Virus record (IMG/VR): IMGVR_UViG_3300010397_000080
Coordinates: 1-27,172 of that record
Strand: one strand, 5' to 3'
DNA length: 27,172 bases
DNA from: a virus
The notes beneath the pieces are model-generated. The model had not been told where the DNA came from. It searched no databases and was given only the letters and a program-made list of their open reading frames with translations. How positions within the stretch are numbered: the first letter of the stretch is position 1; every line of letters starts with the position of its first letter. Shown here piece after piece: positions 6,342 to 14,401 of this stretch. The translations under genes were made by a program, and so were the position numbers.

Positions 6342-6863
6342 CTACTCCTCGACGTCGACGTAGCAGCTCATGTCCGCGGCGGTCGTTGGGGTTGTCACGC
6401 GCACGCGAAGGAACTCGCTGACGTTCACCACGGGCGGGATGCCGTTGAGTTCGAAGTTCCGGTCGTACTGCATGGTCGGAGCGGCCTCGGCTGAGGTTGA
6501 TGACAGCCGCTTTACGTCGAAGACCCGGGTGGCCGTGATCGTGCCTTCCGCCGAGGCGGTGTAGCCGGTGGCCGAGGTGCCCAACGTCATCAACGAGGCG
6601 GGGATGCCTGGGAGCAGCTTCACCAGTCCGGACGCGACGTGCGCGGTCACCGTGGCCGCGACGTCCGTAACGAGCAACTCGACCACGGCGTCCGCGCCGG
6701 GCGGGTCATCGAACTCGAAGCCCCAGCCGACGACGACGAGCTGGCGGGTCGCCGGTGCGGCCAACTGGACCATCGTCTTCACGGTCGTGCCCGTGCTGAC
6801 GGACGCCAGAGCGGCCGTTGTTGGGGCGGGACCATTCCACACCCGGTAGCGATGGACGCCCAC
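6342..6863 (-). CDS. Beta-rich minor tail-region protein
   Basis: The 173-aa product is predicted by eye to be mostly beta structure. It opens MGVHRYRVWNG and has VVVGWGFEFDDPPGADAVVE in the middle and a beta-rich end (FLRVRVTTPTT...CYVDVEE). Proteins with this kind of opening and an internal GWGxxFDxPxxxxPVxVEL-like run are conserved in the tail regions of actinobacteriophages, but I know no assigned function. The GTG is preceded by AGGGAG. It lies between the inserted HNH gene and the hub gene, so a distal-tail or tip role is plausible. No membrane segment or signal peptide is seen. Confidence 0.55.
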   Translation of the reverse strand: MGVHRYRVWNGPAPTTAALASVSTGTTVKTMVQLAAPATRQLVVVGWGFEFDDPPGADAVVELLVTDVAATVTAHVASGLVKLLPGIPASLMTLGTSATGYTASAEGTITATRVFDVKRLSSTSAEAAPTMQYDRNFELNGIPPVVNVSEFLRVRVTTPTTAADMSCYVDVEE

Positions 6864-6872
6864 GGAAACTCC

Positions 6873-7364
6873 CTAGCTGGTCGGTTGCTCGCGGTGAATT
6901 GCGAGGTACTGAATGGCTGCGGACAGAACCCGCTCGTCTTCCCGCGCGTGCCCGACTAGGAGGTTGCAGGACTGACAGAGCAGGCCGCGCACACTTCCGG
7001 TCTCATGCGCGTGATCGACATAGAGGTTGGAGTAGTCGCCCGGCCGCATCCGTGGCAGATCGTCCTCATGCGTCCGGCAGATTGCGCAGCAGTAGTCCTG
7101 CGCCGCGCGGAGGGCGTCGAAGTCCTCCAACTCCATGCCGTAGTACCGGCGAAGGCGAATGCGGCGGGCCCGCTCTCTGGCCACGTCCGGGTCTAGCGCC
7201 GCCCGCCATGCCTGGACCTTCGCCTTGTGCTTCTCAGGGTTCCGGGCATAGTGCTCGCGCCACTTGGCTCGTGCGGCCTCCGGGTCGGCGGCGCGGATCG
7301 CGGCCATACGGACCCGGTTCGCCTCACGGGCCCTAGCTTTCGCTTCAGCGGAGACCGCGCCCAC
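6873..7364 (-). CDS. HNH endonuclease, endonuclease VII-like
   Basis: The 163-aa protein has a basic, helical N-terminus (about residues 1-75) suited to DNA binding, with a YARNPEKHKAKV segment. The nuclease core follows: CAIC (93-96), VDHAHETG (116-123) and a CQSCN cluster (130-134). This CxxC / DHxHxTG / CxxCN arrangement is the zinc-bound beta-beta-alpha core of the recombination endonuclease VII family; D117 and H118 are the expected catalytic positions. In phages such free-standing genes often act as homing endonucleases. It sits between tape measure and minor tail genes, an unexpected place for a DNA enzyme, in keeping with insertion. A GTG is preceded by AGGGGGAG. Confidence 0.85.
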   Translation of the reverse strand: MGAVSAEAKARAREANRVRMAAIRAADPEAARAKWREHYARNPEKHKAKVQAWRAALDPDVARERARRIRLRRYYGMELEDFDALRAAQDYCCAICRTHEDDLPRMRPGDYSNLYVDHAHETGSVRGLLCQSCNLLVGHAREDERVLSAAIQYLAIHREQPTS

Positions 7365-7376
7365 GGATCACTCCCC

Positions 7377-9896
7377 CTAGTTGCCGAACGCGACCTGGAC
7401 GTTGCCGCCGCCGTCGGAGCGGGTGATCTTCCGGATGGCGCCCTTGAGGTCGCCGTAGACGTGCAGGTGGATGTCTGGCGCCGCGGTGGCCATTGCCTGG
7501 CCTTTCGGGACGACGGTCTCTCCCTTGTGGACGACGGCCACGCCGGTTTCGAGGATCTTGCCGCCGACGTCGAGGTATGGCATGTCGGGCAGGATGTCCG
7601 GGATGGTGAAGCCCTTGCCGCCGATCCCGGGGACCCAGTCGGGGACCTTGATGTTGATCCCGAAGTCGATCCGGTTCCACAGGCTGATCAGCCAGTTGAT
7701 GGCGCCCTTGAAGGACGTGACGATGCCGTCCCACATGCCCCGGGCCGCGACGGCGATCTTGCCCGGTAGGGACATCACGAAGTCCACAATGGACCACAGT
7801 TTGTCGTGGACCCACAGCGTTGCCTTGGCCGCCGAGTTCATGATCCAGTTCCATGCGCCGACGAAGAAGTCGACGAACGGGCCGGCGAACCACGCGCCGA
7901 TCATCTTCAGGAACGACCAGATGTGGTCCCACATGCCGATGAAGAAGTTCCTGAACCCTTCCGAGTGGGTCCACAGTAGAACGAACACCGCGACCAGGGC
8001 CACGATCGCCAAGATGATCAGCCCGACCGGATTGGCGTCCATGGCGATGTTCAGCAGCCACTGCCCGATGGTCGCGGCCTTCTGTGCGGCGGCCAGGGCC
8101 CACTGCTTGGCGATCCACAGCCCGATTGCGGCGTTGATGGCCACTGTCTGGATGAGGCCGATCTTCTGGGCGGTGCCGAACAGGACCTGCCACGCGACCG
8201 CGATCTTGTACGCGCCGCCCACCGCGAGCAGGATTGCCTTGTGTGCGGCCATGGCCACGTTCCAGGCCACAAAGCCTGCGATCAGGACCGGCAGGAGGGG
8301 GCGGATGGTGTCCATGTTGTTTGCCAGCACGGTCACCACGGCGCCCGCCACCGTGAGATAGCCGGCGAAGGCGGAGATGCCCGGGCCGGCCTGGGTGAAG
8401 GCGTCGAGTAGCCCCTTGAGGATCGTCCACAGCCCTGACGCCGCTTCGCGTAGGGACGTGAAGAACTCGTGCAGCTGGGACTGACCCTGCATCGACGCGG
8501 TCCAGTCTCGGAACACCGCCGCGCTCTGCACCAACGTCGACAGGAACTGCGGTCCGCCGTTACCGGCCTTGAAGATGTTCGCCACCGCGCCGGTCCAACT
8601 GCGCAGGACCGATCCGAACTCCTTCGCTACCGTGACACCGTTCTCGATCCAGGCGTTGATCTTCCCGGTCTCCCTGGACTTCGTGGCCCACCGGTCGAAG
8701 CCCTGGGCGATGTCGCGGAGCCACATACCCATGCGGGGCAGGAAGTTGGCGCCAGCCGCACCGAACTGGAGCAGCCCATGCACCAGCGGGGCCATGGACT
8801 GGCCCGCCTCATGCGCGTACTCCGCCGTCTTGGACAGCATGAAGTTGACGTCCCGAACGGCTGCCGGGGTCTGCAGCAGTGCCCCGGTCTGCCGGAACGC
8901 CAGGTTCCAGCCGGACGCGATCGCGGCCAGCTGGACCTTCAGGATCGGCAGGTAGGTCCCGCCCAGCGCCCGGATATCGGCACCGACGCCGACGAAGGTG
9001 GCCTGTTGTGTGGCCTGTTGCACCTCGCGCCACGCCGGGGCGAGGGACTTGAGCGCGTCCACCACGGACCTCGCCGACGGCGCGAGCTTCGCGTACGCCT
9101 CCGCGGCCGCGTTGGACCCACCCGACCCGGCCTGCGCCTTGGCGAGCGCCTGCTGGGCCATCACCAACTCGTGGGCGGTGTCGGCCTGGCGCTGAAGGGC
9201 CTGCTGGACCGCGTCGGAACCCTCGACGCCCTGCGCGGTGCGCTTGGCATCCTCTTCGCGGAGATCAGTGGTGCGGGCCTGGATCTCCGCCAGCGACTGC
9301 TTGGCCTCGTCCAGGCTCAGCTGGGCGTGCTGGACCGCGGACCGGTCACCGCTGCCCCGGGCGGTCCGTAGAGCCTTCTGGGCGTCGCTGACCGCCAGCA
9401 CCGCGGCGCGCTCGTCGAGCCCGGCCCGAGCCAGTGCCAGGGACAGATCCCGCAGGCCGTCAGCGGCCTCCTCGCGGGCGTCGTTCACCGCCAATTGGGC
9501 GGCCCGTGCGTTGCGCTGAGCCTGGGCGACGCGATACTCCGCATTGGCGATGGCGTCCGCAGACGGTCCGGCGCCGCTGGCGGTCGACTTCAGCGCGGCG
9601 CCGAGCCCATGAAAGCCCACGGCCAGCGCGACGATCGACGCGCCGGCGGCGAACGCCACGGCCGGCACGGCAGCAAGAAGTCCGGTCATCGGTGCGACCG
9701 CGTCGGTGAACGCAACGACCTCGGAGCCGGCGGTGACAACAGCGGTCCCGATCAGGAACATGCTGTTGGTCATCAGCCCGCCGGCGAGCTTCGTCTTCGC
9801 CGCCATCTTCAGGGCGTCGTCGCCGGCCTTCGCCATGGCCGGGGTGGCGGTGTCGCGCCCCTTGAGGAAGTTGAAGAGCAAGCTCACGTCGGACAC
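7377..9896 (-). CDS. Tape measure protein
   Basis: At 839 aa this is one of the largest products, and it directly follows the frameshifted tail-chaperone pair, the hallmark position. It has a hydrophobic N-terminal block (about residues 38-100), a long Ala/Gln/Glu/Arg-rich helical section (about 110-280) and several hydrophobic segments in the second half, for example GLIILAIVALVAVFVLLW. A Trp-rich stretch with FFIGMWDHIWSFLK follows. The C-terminus is Gly/Val-rich and ends DIHLHVYGDLKG. Tape measure proteins set tail length at about 0.15 nm per residue, so a tail near 125 nm is expected. The GTG lies 7 bp after the stop of the frameshift product, with GCGGGGGTGA upstream. No lysozyme or peptidase motif was noticed. 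Confidence 0.9.
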   Translation of the reverse strand: MSDVSLLFNFLKGRDTATPAMAKAGDDALKMAAKTKLAGGLMTNSMFLIGTAVVTAGSEVVAFTDAVAPMTGLLAAVPAVAFAAGASIVALAVGFHGLGAALKSTASGAGPSADAIANAEYRVAQAQRNARAAQLAVNDAREEAADGLRDLSLALARAGLDERAAVLAVSDAQKALRTARGSGDRSAVQHAQLSLDEAKQSLAEIQARTTDLREEDAKRTAQGVEGSDAVQQALQRQADTAHELVMAQQALAKAQAGSGGSNAAAEAYAKLAPSARSVVDALKSLAPAWREVQQATQQATFVGVGADIRALGGTYLPILKVQLAAIASGWNLAFRQTGALLQTPAAVRDVNFMLSKTAEYAHEAGQSMAPLVHGLLQFGAAGANFLPRMGMWLRDIAQGFDRWATKSRETGKINAWIENGVTVAKEFGSVLRSWTGAVANIFKAGNGGPQFLSTLVQSAAVFRDWTASMQGQSQLHEFFTSLREAASGLWTILKGLLDAFTQAGPGISAFAGYLTVAGAVVTVLANNMDTIRPLLPVLIAGFVAWNVAMAAHKAILLAVGGAYKIAVAWQVLFGTAQKIGLIQTVAINAAIGLWIAKQWALAAAQKAATIGQWLLNIAMDANPVGLIILAIVALVAVFVLLWTHSEGFRNFFIGMWDHIWSFLKMIGAWFAGPFVDFFVGAWNWIMNSAAKATLWVHDKLWSIVDFVMSLPGKIAVAARGMWDGIVTSFKGAINWLISLWNRIDFGINIKVPDWVPGIGGKGFTIPDILPDMPYLDVGGKILETGVAVVHKGETVVPKGQAMATAAPDIHLHVYGDLKGAIRKITRSDGGGNVQVAFGN

Positions 9897-9903
9897 GGGA
9901 GTC

Positions 9904-10460
9904 TCACCCCCGCTTCTTGGCCTCTTCGTTCGCCCGGTCGATGTAGGCGACCGCCTGGTAGAACTCCTCGACGGTCAGGTCATCCAGAGCGCGGGGGCCG
10001 ATGTGGAGCATCTCGGCGATGGCTAGCCAGTAACGGCCTCGGAGGTCGTCGAGGCGGCTTTTCCCGAGGTGTCCTCCGGGGCGCTCATCGCATCCAGGCC
10101 GGCGAGGATCATCTCCCGCTGCGAGTCCGACAGCCCGGTGTTCTTCGCAATCGCGTCACGCAGCTGGTCGATCTCCGCCTTGGACGCCTTGACCTCGACC
10201 TCACCGACGAGCGGGTCGACATCCTCGATGCGGACCTTGCCCATGTGCTGGAGGTCCAGCACGTGCCACAGCGCTACCCGCGTGGCGGCCGAGCCGCCCT
10301 GGATAGCGCTCATGCGCAATTCCTCCAGGGTGGCCGTCGTGTTGCCGGTCAGCTTCTGGTACCGGCTCTCCAGCATGGTGGCCCGAGACAGCGAGATCTT
10401 GCGGAAGTCGCAGTCGAACATCTCCGGCGGTGCGCCCTCGGGCGAGTAGGTGATGAGCAC
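9904..10460 (-). CDS. Tail assembly chaperone, frameshift (gpGT-type) product
   Basis: This is the extended product of a -1 ribosomal frameshift, 185 aa in all. The first 134 codons are shared with the short chaperone. After slipping on GGGAAAA (10065-10059) translation resumes at SRLDDLRGRYWLAIAEMLHI, gives 51 further residues and stops at 9904-9906, just before the tape measure gene. The extension is helical, with WLAIAEMLHIGPRALDDL and an EEFYQAVAYIDRANEEAKKRG-like end, a pattern typical of the T domain of such proteins. In phage lambda the G/GT pair binds the tape measure and recruits tail tube subunits. The extension has no start codon or other reading that explains its coding quality. 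Confidence 0.88.
10023..10460 (-). CDS. Tail assembly chaperone, short (gpG-type) product
   Basis: The 145-aa zero-frame product starts with GTG at 10460, overlapping the stop of the upstream gene (TAGTG). It begins with a beta segment (MLITYSPEGAPPEMFDCDFR), followed by helices and an acidic, Ser/Thr-rich C-terminus. This is the expected form of the abundant short chaperone that binds the tape measure protein during tail assembly and is absent from the finished virion. Most ribosomes should stop at 10023; the minority that slip make the longer product. The identification rests on position, the slippery site and the coding quality of the extension. Confidence 0.85.
   Translation of the reverse strand: MLITYSPEGAPPEMFDCDFRKISLSRATMLESRYQKLTGNTTATLEELRMSAIQGGSAATRVALWHVLDLQHMGKVRIEDVDPLVGEVEVKASKAEIDQLRDAIAKNTGLSDSQREMILAGLDAMSAPEDTSGKAASTTSEAVTG
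10059..10065 (-). other. Programmed -1 frameshift site GGGAAAA
   Basis: On the minus strand GGGAAAA lies in the zero frame as TCG GGA AAA, exactly the X XXY YYZ register (G GGA AAA). It is close to the lambda site GGGAAAG. A -1 slip joins the short chaperone to an open frame of 51 codons that ends just before the tape measure start. Confidence 0.9.
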
Positions 10461-10987
10461 TAGATCTTGGACCTCTCCTCGATGCGCCGCGCGGCCTCAC
10501 GCAGGGCGGCGGCGGCGGCTTCCTTGGCGGGCTGCTTGAACGGGCGGATCGTGCCGTCGAACCAGCCCGGCTTGCCGATCTGGCGCACCCAGACGTTGAT
10601 TTCCTTGCCTGCGGGTGAGATCCGCTGGTACACGGGGTGCCGCCAGCCGCCCTTTGCGTTCAGGTGGCGCGCGGCGTTACGGAACCCGCGCGGCATGCCC
10701 TTCTTGCTGGAGACGATCGAAATCCCGGGGTGCCTGCCGGTGGTGCGGACGACGATCTTCGTCTGCTTCGCCACCGAGGCCCGCAGGCTCGGCTGCCGGA
10801 CAGACTGGGACGGCATCGTCAGGATCGCCGCCCGGGCCGCCTCCAGTGCGGGCTGGACCACCACCCGCAGGTTGCGGCGAAGGTCGCGGGCCAACTCCTT
10901 GCCGTCGGACTCCTTCCGGAGGGCGGTCACGACGCGCTTGAGGGTCTGCGCGTCGACCTCGACCTCCCACCGGTTGGTGCCGGCCAT
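10460..10987 (-). CDS. Tail completion-type protein (HK97 gp10-like, tentative)
   Basis: The 175-aa protein is strongly basic. It opens with RWEVEVDAQTLKRVVTALRK, an amphipathic helix, followed by a long helical section with a Q-P-A-L-E-A-A-R run. A beta region contains GWRHPVYQR and GKPGWFDGTI, and the end is Ala/Glu/Arg-rich. Helical N-terminus, HPVYxR and a Trp-Phe near the C-terminal helix are features of HK97-gp10-type head-tail or tail-completion proteins, which cap or join the tail. It is unusual that it comes after the tail tube genes, since in most siphoviruses it precedes them. The ATG lies 3 bp after the upstream stop, without a clear Shine-Dalgarno sequence. Confidence 0.55.
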   Translation of the reverse strand: MAGTNRWEVEVDAQTLKRVVTALRKESDGKELARDLRRNLRVVVQPALEAARAAILTMPSQSVRQPSLRASVAKQTKIVVRTTGRHPGISIVSSKKGMPRGFRNAARHLNAKGGWRHPVYQRISPAGKEINVWVRQIGKPGWFDGTIRPFKQPAKEAAAAALREAARRIEERSKI

Positions 10988-10990
10988 CGA

Positions 10991-11407
10991 CTAGGAGGTC
11001 GCCCGCGTCACGACGCCGGAGGTCGGGAACGACACGTCCTGCGTGGCCACGTCGCCCACGGAGCCGGCGATCGGCTTCAGTTCCTTGATCAGGACCGAGC
11101 CGGTGTACTTCGGGTTCGAGACGCCGACCGCGGACTGGGTCAGTCGCACCTCGAAGGTCACCACGTTGCCGAGTTGCGCCCAGAACAGGCCGTCGAGGTT
11201 GCCCGACGCGATGTCGTTGAAGAACGAGATCGCCAGCGTGCCTTCCTTCAGGCCACCGAGGCGCTCCTTCCAGCCGAGCGACGCGTAGGTGGTGACCTCC
11301 TTGTCCTCCACCTGGACGGTCAGCTCGATCTTCGGAGCGTGGTCGTGGATGGTGCTGATCGACCCACCCAGGGAGCAGTAGGCCGCCGTCAATACCATGA
11401 TCGCCAT
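10991..11407 (-). CDS. Tail tube protein, paralogue 2 (short)
   Basis: The 138-aa beta-rich protein contains KIELTVQVEDKEVTTYASLG followed by WKERLGGL, nearly repeating a segment of the upstream 251-aa protein. A C-terminal GSVGDVA...FPTSGVV also matches GSTVGDVA...PVSRGVV there. This form fits the single-domain tail tube subunits that stack as hexamers in lambda-like tails. The ATG at 11407 is favoured because GAGGAGGG lies 9 bp upstream; another ATG lies three codons inside. Which paralogue builds the main tube is not visible. It may be a tube initiator, a terminal-ring subunit or the main tube protein. Confidence 0.72.
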   Translation of the reverse strand: MAIMVLTAAYCSLGGSISTIHDHAPKIELTVQVEDKEVTTYASLGWKERLGGLKEGTLAISFFNDIASGNLDGLFWAQLGNVVTFEVRLTQSAVGVSNPKYTGSVLIKELKPIAGSVGDVATQDVSFPTSGVVTRATS

Positions 11408-11474
11408 TACGGGTGACCCTCCTCAGGGCATGGTGGAAAAGCCCGGGCGCCTGCGGGGCCGGGAAGTGGAGCGG

Positions 11475-12230
11475 TTACTTGATGCCGATGCCTGCGACGA
11501 AGAGGAAGCTCGGCCCGGTCCCGGTGATCGTGTAGGCGACCCGGAACCACGTGTCCGTGATCGGCCCCGCGGCGCGGGTCATCTGACCTCCGATGGCCGT
11601 GGCCGCGGTGAAGGTCAGAATGTCCGTGGGCGAGCCGAAGGTGTTGTCCACGCTGGACTGCACCTTGACCGTGATCGTCGGGCTGCTCGTGCCGGCAACG
11701 GACAGGACGTGCAACGTGGCGTACAGGTACTGCGTGGCCGACACTGCCGCGAGTTGCACCGCGGTGCCGGAGCCGGTGGCGGTCCGCGCCGTCCCCGGCG
11801 GGTTCAGCACCACCCCGCGCGACACCGGCCAGGAGCCGCCGGCCGTGGTGATCCAGGGCGCCACATCGCCCACCGTGCTGCCGAGCTTGTACGACGCCTG
11901 CATGGCTTTGATGAGCCACACCAGGTCCCCGGCGGCCATGGTGGCCCCAGCGGTGGCGTTGTTCCCGACCGTGTAGCCGGCCACTGTGCCCATCGCCGCC
12001 CACGCCTGGTCGTCAACCTTGCTGAGGTCGGTGGCCTCCCACTGGCCCTCGCCGACAAGAGCACAGTCGCCGAGCCCGCCGAGGCGTTCCTTCCAGCCGG
12101 CGGAGGCGTAGTTGGTGGTGTCCTTGTCCTCGACTTCGGCGGTGATCTCGACCTTGTTCGAGCGTGAGGTCAGGTCCGCGCCGCCGGCGAACAGCCGAAC
12201 GTTGGTCAGCACGAACGGTGTTGCGGTCAC
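11475..12230 (-). CDS. Tail tube protein, paralogue 1, with an extra C-terminal domain
   Basis: This 251-aa protein shares with the next gene a core with KVEITAEVEDKDTTNYASAG and WKERLGGL (about residues 26-53), and then GSTVGDVAPW and PVSRGVV. The last roughly 100 residues are an added beta-sandwich-like domain rich in Thr, Ser and Val (from about AVQLAAVSATQYLYATLHV). Added C-terminal Ig-like or sandwich domains are common on siphovirus major tail proteins and decorate the outside of the tube. A GTG is preceded by GGAG. It follows the tail-terminator-like gene, as expected for a major tail protein. Confidence 0.75.
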   Translation of the reverse strand: MTATPFVLTNVRLFAGGADLTSRSNKVEITAEVEDKDTTNYASAGWKERLGGLGDCALVGEGQWEATDLSKVDDQAWAAMGTVAGYTVGNNATAGATMAAGDLVWLIKAMQASYKLGSTVGDVAPWITTAGGSWPVSRGVVLNPPGTARTATGSGTAVQLAAVSATQYLYATLHVLSVAGTSSPTITVKVQSSVDNTFGSPTDILTFTAATAIGGQMTRAAGPITDTWFRVAYTITGTGPSFLFVAGIGIK

Positions 12231-12239
12231 GGTCGTCTC

Positions 12240-12689
12240 CTAGGTGAGGTCGGACTGGAAGAGGACCGAGTAGTCGAGGTTCGTGTAGGTGCCGTCGTCG
12301 TCGGCGGTGCTGTTGAGCTTGAAGCCGAAGATCTTCGCTATCAGCAGCCCGGGCACGCCGAGAGTCGGGTTGGAGGCGAGGTAGTCCTCGATCAGCGCGC
12401 CGACCTCCGTCGCGCGGACCTCACTGGCCTCGACCGTCGACTCGCCCTTGCGGGTGATGTTGATGCACACCTCGACGGGCGCTTCCTCTTGCCGCCGGTA
12501 CCGGCCGCTGTCGTTGCGGAACGCGGCCAGGGCGACTTCAGCCTCCGTGGAGGTGCCCAGGTAGACGTAGTCGCGGGCGCCCGCGTGGACCTTGCCGACG
12601 TAGGAGTACCCGACCGTGCAGTCGGGCAACTCGTCTGTCAGAGCGGCGACGAGGGCGAGCTTGCCGGCGACGACGTTGATGCCGGTCAT
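12240..12689 (-). CDS. Tail terminator-like protein
   Basis: The 149-aa product has an N-terminal helix (MTGINVVAGKLALVAALTD), beta strands with TVGYSYVG and PVEVCINI, a helix with EVGALIEDYLASNPTLGVP, and a C-terminal strand. This alpha/beta pattern, with an 'LPDxxVxYxY' segment early and 'ExRAxEVxALIEDYLAxNPTL' in the middle, is that of the small proteins that sit between head-tail adaptors and tail tube proteins in actinobacteriophages, usually called tail terminators. It would cap the tail end that joins the head. The ATG overlaps the upstream stop (ATGA), which shows translational coupling. Confidence 0.65.
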   Translation of the reverse strand: MTGINVVAGKLALVAALTDELPDCTVGYSYVGKVHAGARDYVYLGTSTEAEVALAAFRNDSGRYRRQEEAPVEVCINITRKGESTVEASEVRATEVGALIEDYLASNPTLGVPGLLIAKIFGFKLNSTADDDGTYTNLDYSVLFQSDLT

Positions 12690-13669
12690 CGGCGGTGGAA
12701 CAGCGAGTTCCGCTGCCCTTCGTAGGTCACCGTGACGCCGGTGGGCGCCGGCATGCCGTCAGCCCCGCTCGTGGTCCGGCGCGAGTACCGGGCGTAGGCC
12801 GCATCGACCTCCGGCGAGCCGGTCTCGTACGGGCCGGGCATGGCGATGCGGTACGTCCCGCCGCCGTCTACTGTGTACGACGCGGCCCGGTCCGGCACCC
12901 CGGACTTGTTCAGGTTCAACCGCTGCAGCAGGCGCTGCTTGGCCGCCCACTGCAGGTCCTCGGGCGGGGCGTCGTTGCCGTACTCGTACTCGACGATGAC
13001 GTTCTGGATGCCTTCGGTCCAGACGTTGCCGTCGGTGCGACGGAGCTTCCCGTCGGCCGTCACCGCGACGGCGGCGAGTTGGGGGGTGGTCAGGTCGACG
13101 AACGTGCCGGCCAGCGTCGGCGCGATCGACGCGCGGCGGATGGTGCGAACGCCGCGGAGAAGGATGCCGCCGCGATGTACGTCGCCGCCGTCGGGGACGG
13201 GCAGGTCGGTGAAGCCGGTCCCGTCGAGGACGAGCCGGCGGTACCGGACGGTCCAGGCTTGGTCGCAGATCTGCTCGCACTCAACCTCGGTCTCCTGGCG
13301 CTTGGCCTTGAGATCTGCGGTCGGATACTTGCTGGTGTCGGCGAGGGTGGCGTCCGAGGCGCGAGCGTCGGCGAGGGTGAACAGGAACCCACCGACGATC
13401 TCGACCTGGTCGTACTCGACGATGGCGAACCCGCCGACCGTTGCCGACCAGGCCACCGTGTACCAGGCCACGTCGGGCTGGCCGGCGAGTGCCAGGGTGG
13501 TCCTGCCCTGACCGGCGACGATCGTGGCGTTGCCCGACGCGACCGCGTCACCGTTGGCGTCGGTGATCGCATACGTCGGGGTGCCCGTTGGGTCCGTCGG
13601 CGTCTCGTCGACGAACCAGGTGTGAGAGAGCGTGGCCGCGGCCGAGCGCTGAACTCTGGTCGTGGTCAC
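12686..13669 (-). CDS. Head-to-tail adaptor with N-terminal beta domain
   Basis: The 327-aa protein has an Ig-like N-terminal region (about residues 1-95, with TWFVDETPTDPTGTPTYAIT and alternating Val/Thr strands). A helical segment follows, with SKYPTADLKAKRQETEVECE, then beta structure and a second helical segment with LQWAAKQRLLQRLNLNKSG. A helical bundle beginning with ...YPTxDL...RxxAE... is typical of gp6/gp15-type adaptors, which bind below the portal. The beta N-terminus is an extension compared with compact adaptors of about 100-150 aa. Its place between capsid genes and tail genes fits. A GTG lies just after AAGGGGAGGGC. Confidence 0.65.
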   Translation of the reverse strand: MTTTRVQRSAAATLSHTWFVDETPTDPTGTPTYAITDANGDAVASGNATIVAGQGRTTLALAGQPDVAWYTVAWSATVGGFAIVEYDQVEIVGGFLFTLADARASDATLADTSKYPTADLKAKRQETEVECEQICDQAWTVRYRRLVLDGTGFTDLPVPDGGDVHRGGILLRGVRTIRRASIAPTLAGTFVDLTTPQLAAVAVTADGKLRRTDGNVWTEGIQNVIVEYEYGNDAPPEDLQWAAKQRLLQRLNLNKSGVPDRAASYTVDGGGTYRIAMPGPYETGSPEVDAAYARYSRRTTSGADGMPAPTGVTVTYEGQRNSLFHRR

Positions 13670-13681
13670 GCCCTCCCCTTC

Positions 13682-13945
13682 CTAGAACCGGACGTGGCCC
13701 TGAATGGCGGCCGTGGAGGTGAGGTGGATTCCGGTTGTCACGACGACACCGCCGGGGATGTCGACGTGCAGGAACCCCTTGGCGGCCAGGGTGAACTGGG
13801 CCAGGATCGTGCCGGCCGCGCTGACGCCGTCGTAGAGGACGACGTCAGCGCCAGCGGTCGAGCCGATCGAGAAGCCCCGGTAGAGGGCGTTGCCCGTGAA
13901 CACCGTTCCGGTCGCCGTGACGTTCTTCGCGGCGGCGGCCGACAT
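13682..13945 (-). CDS. Small beta-rich virion-type protein
   Basis: The 87-aa product begins with MSAAAAKNVTATGTVFTGNA and continues as short Gly/Thr/Val strands with VVLYDGVSAAGTILAQF. It has no membrane segment. Small beta proteins with a 'VxxGxALYxG...VVLYDGTSAxGxxL' pattern occur in many phage structural regions, often near capsid or tail genes, and are thought to be virion surface or decoration proteins. Nothing here proves that. The ATG is 3 bp after the upstream stop, and translation is probably coupled. Confidence 0.55.
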   Translation of the reverse strand: MSAAAAKNVTATGTVFTGNALYRGFSIGSTAGADVVLYDGVSAAGTILAQFTLAAKGFLHVDIPGGVVVTTGIHLTSTAAIQGHVRF

Positions 13946-13948
13946 GAC

Positions 13949-14359
13949 TCAGACGCCGTAGTTCTTGTAGCTGATGATCAGCGCGCCGTCCGGGATGACC
14001 AGGCCGTTGCCGGCATGGGTCTTCACCATCGACAACGTGTCCGCAGTCGCCAGCAGCAGGTTGGCGGCGGTGGCCGAGAGGGTCATCGCCTCTGGCGTCT
14101 CGTTCACCGAGTCGGTCGCCGCCCACGAGCGGGTCGCCACCGTGGTGCCGGTCGCACCCGCGGTGTACCGGGTCAGGGTGTAAATGGAGTAGTGGGTGGC
14201 GTTCGCGGTGATCGCGGCCGACGGCACGAAGCTGACGGCCGTGATCTGCACCTTGTTCGGGGCCTGCCACAGCGGCCAGTTGTCGTCGGTGCCGAGGGTG
14301 GCCTGAGAGGGCACGTAGCAGGCGACGGTGATGACGCCGCCCATCTCCTTGAGCTGCAC
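13949..14359 (-). CDS. Beta-rich protein after the capsid gene, possible head decoration protein
   Basis: The 136-aa product is mostly Thr/Ala/Val-rich strands. It has WPLWQAPNKVQITAVSFVPS near residues 28-47 and ends GALIISYKNYGV, a form that suggests a single beta-sandwich. It is the first gene after the major capsid gene, a usual place for decoration or cement proteins, separated from it by a strong hairpin at 14402-14430. The GTG is preceded by AGGGAG. The role is inferred from position only; another possibility is a small tail-side component. Confidence 0.5.
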   Translation of the reverse strand: MQLKEMGGVITVACYVPSQATLGTDDNWPLWQAPNKVQITAVSFVPSAAITANATHYSIYTLTRYTAGATGTTVATRSWAATDSVNETPEAMTLSATAANLLLATADTLSMVKTHAGNGLVIPDGALIISYKNYGV

Positions 14360-14401
14360 GATCTATCTCCCTTGCGGAGTGGTCAGTGGTTGATGGGTCC
14401 G

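Noticed and set aside
11408-11474. Terminator between the two tail tube genes
   Set aside because: Only a weak 5-bp CCCGG/CCGGG stem followed by CTTTTCC is visible; not strong enough to list.
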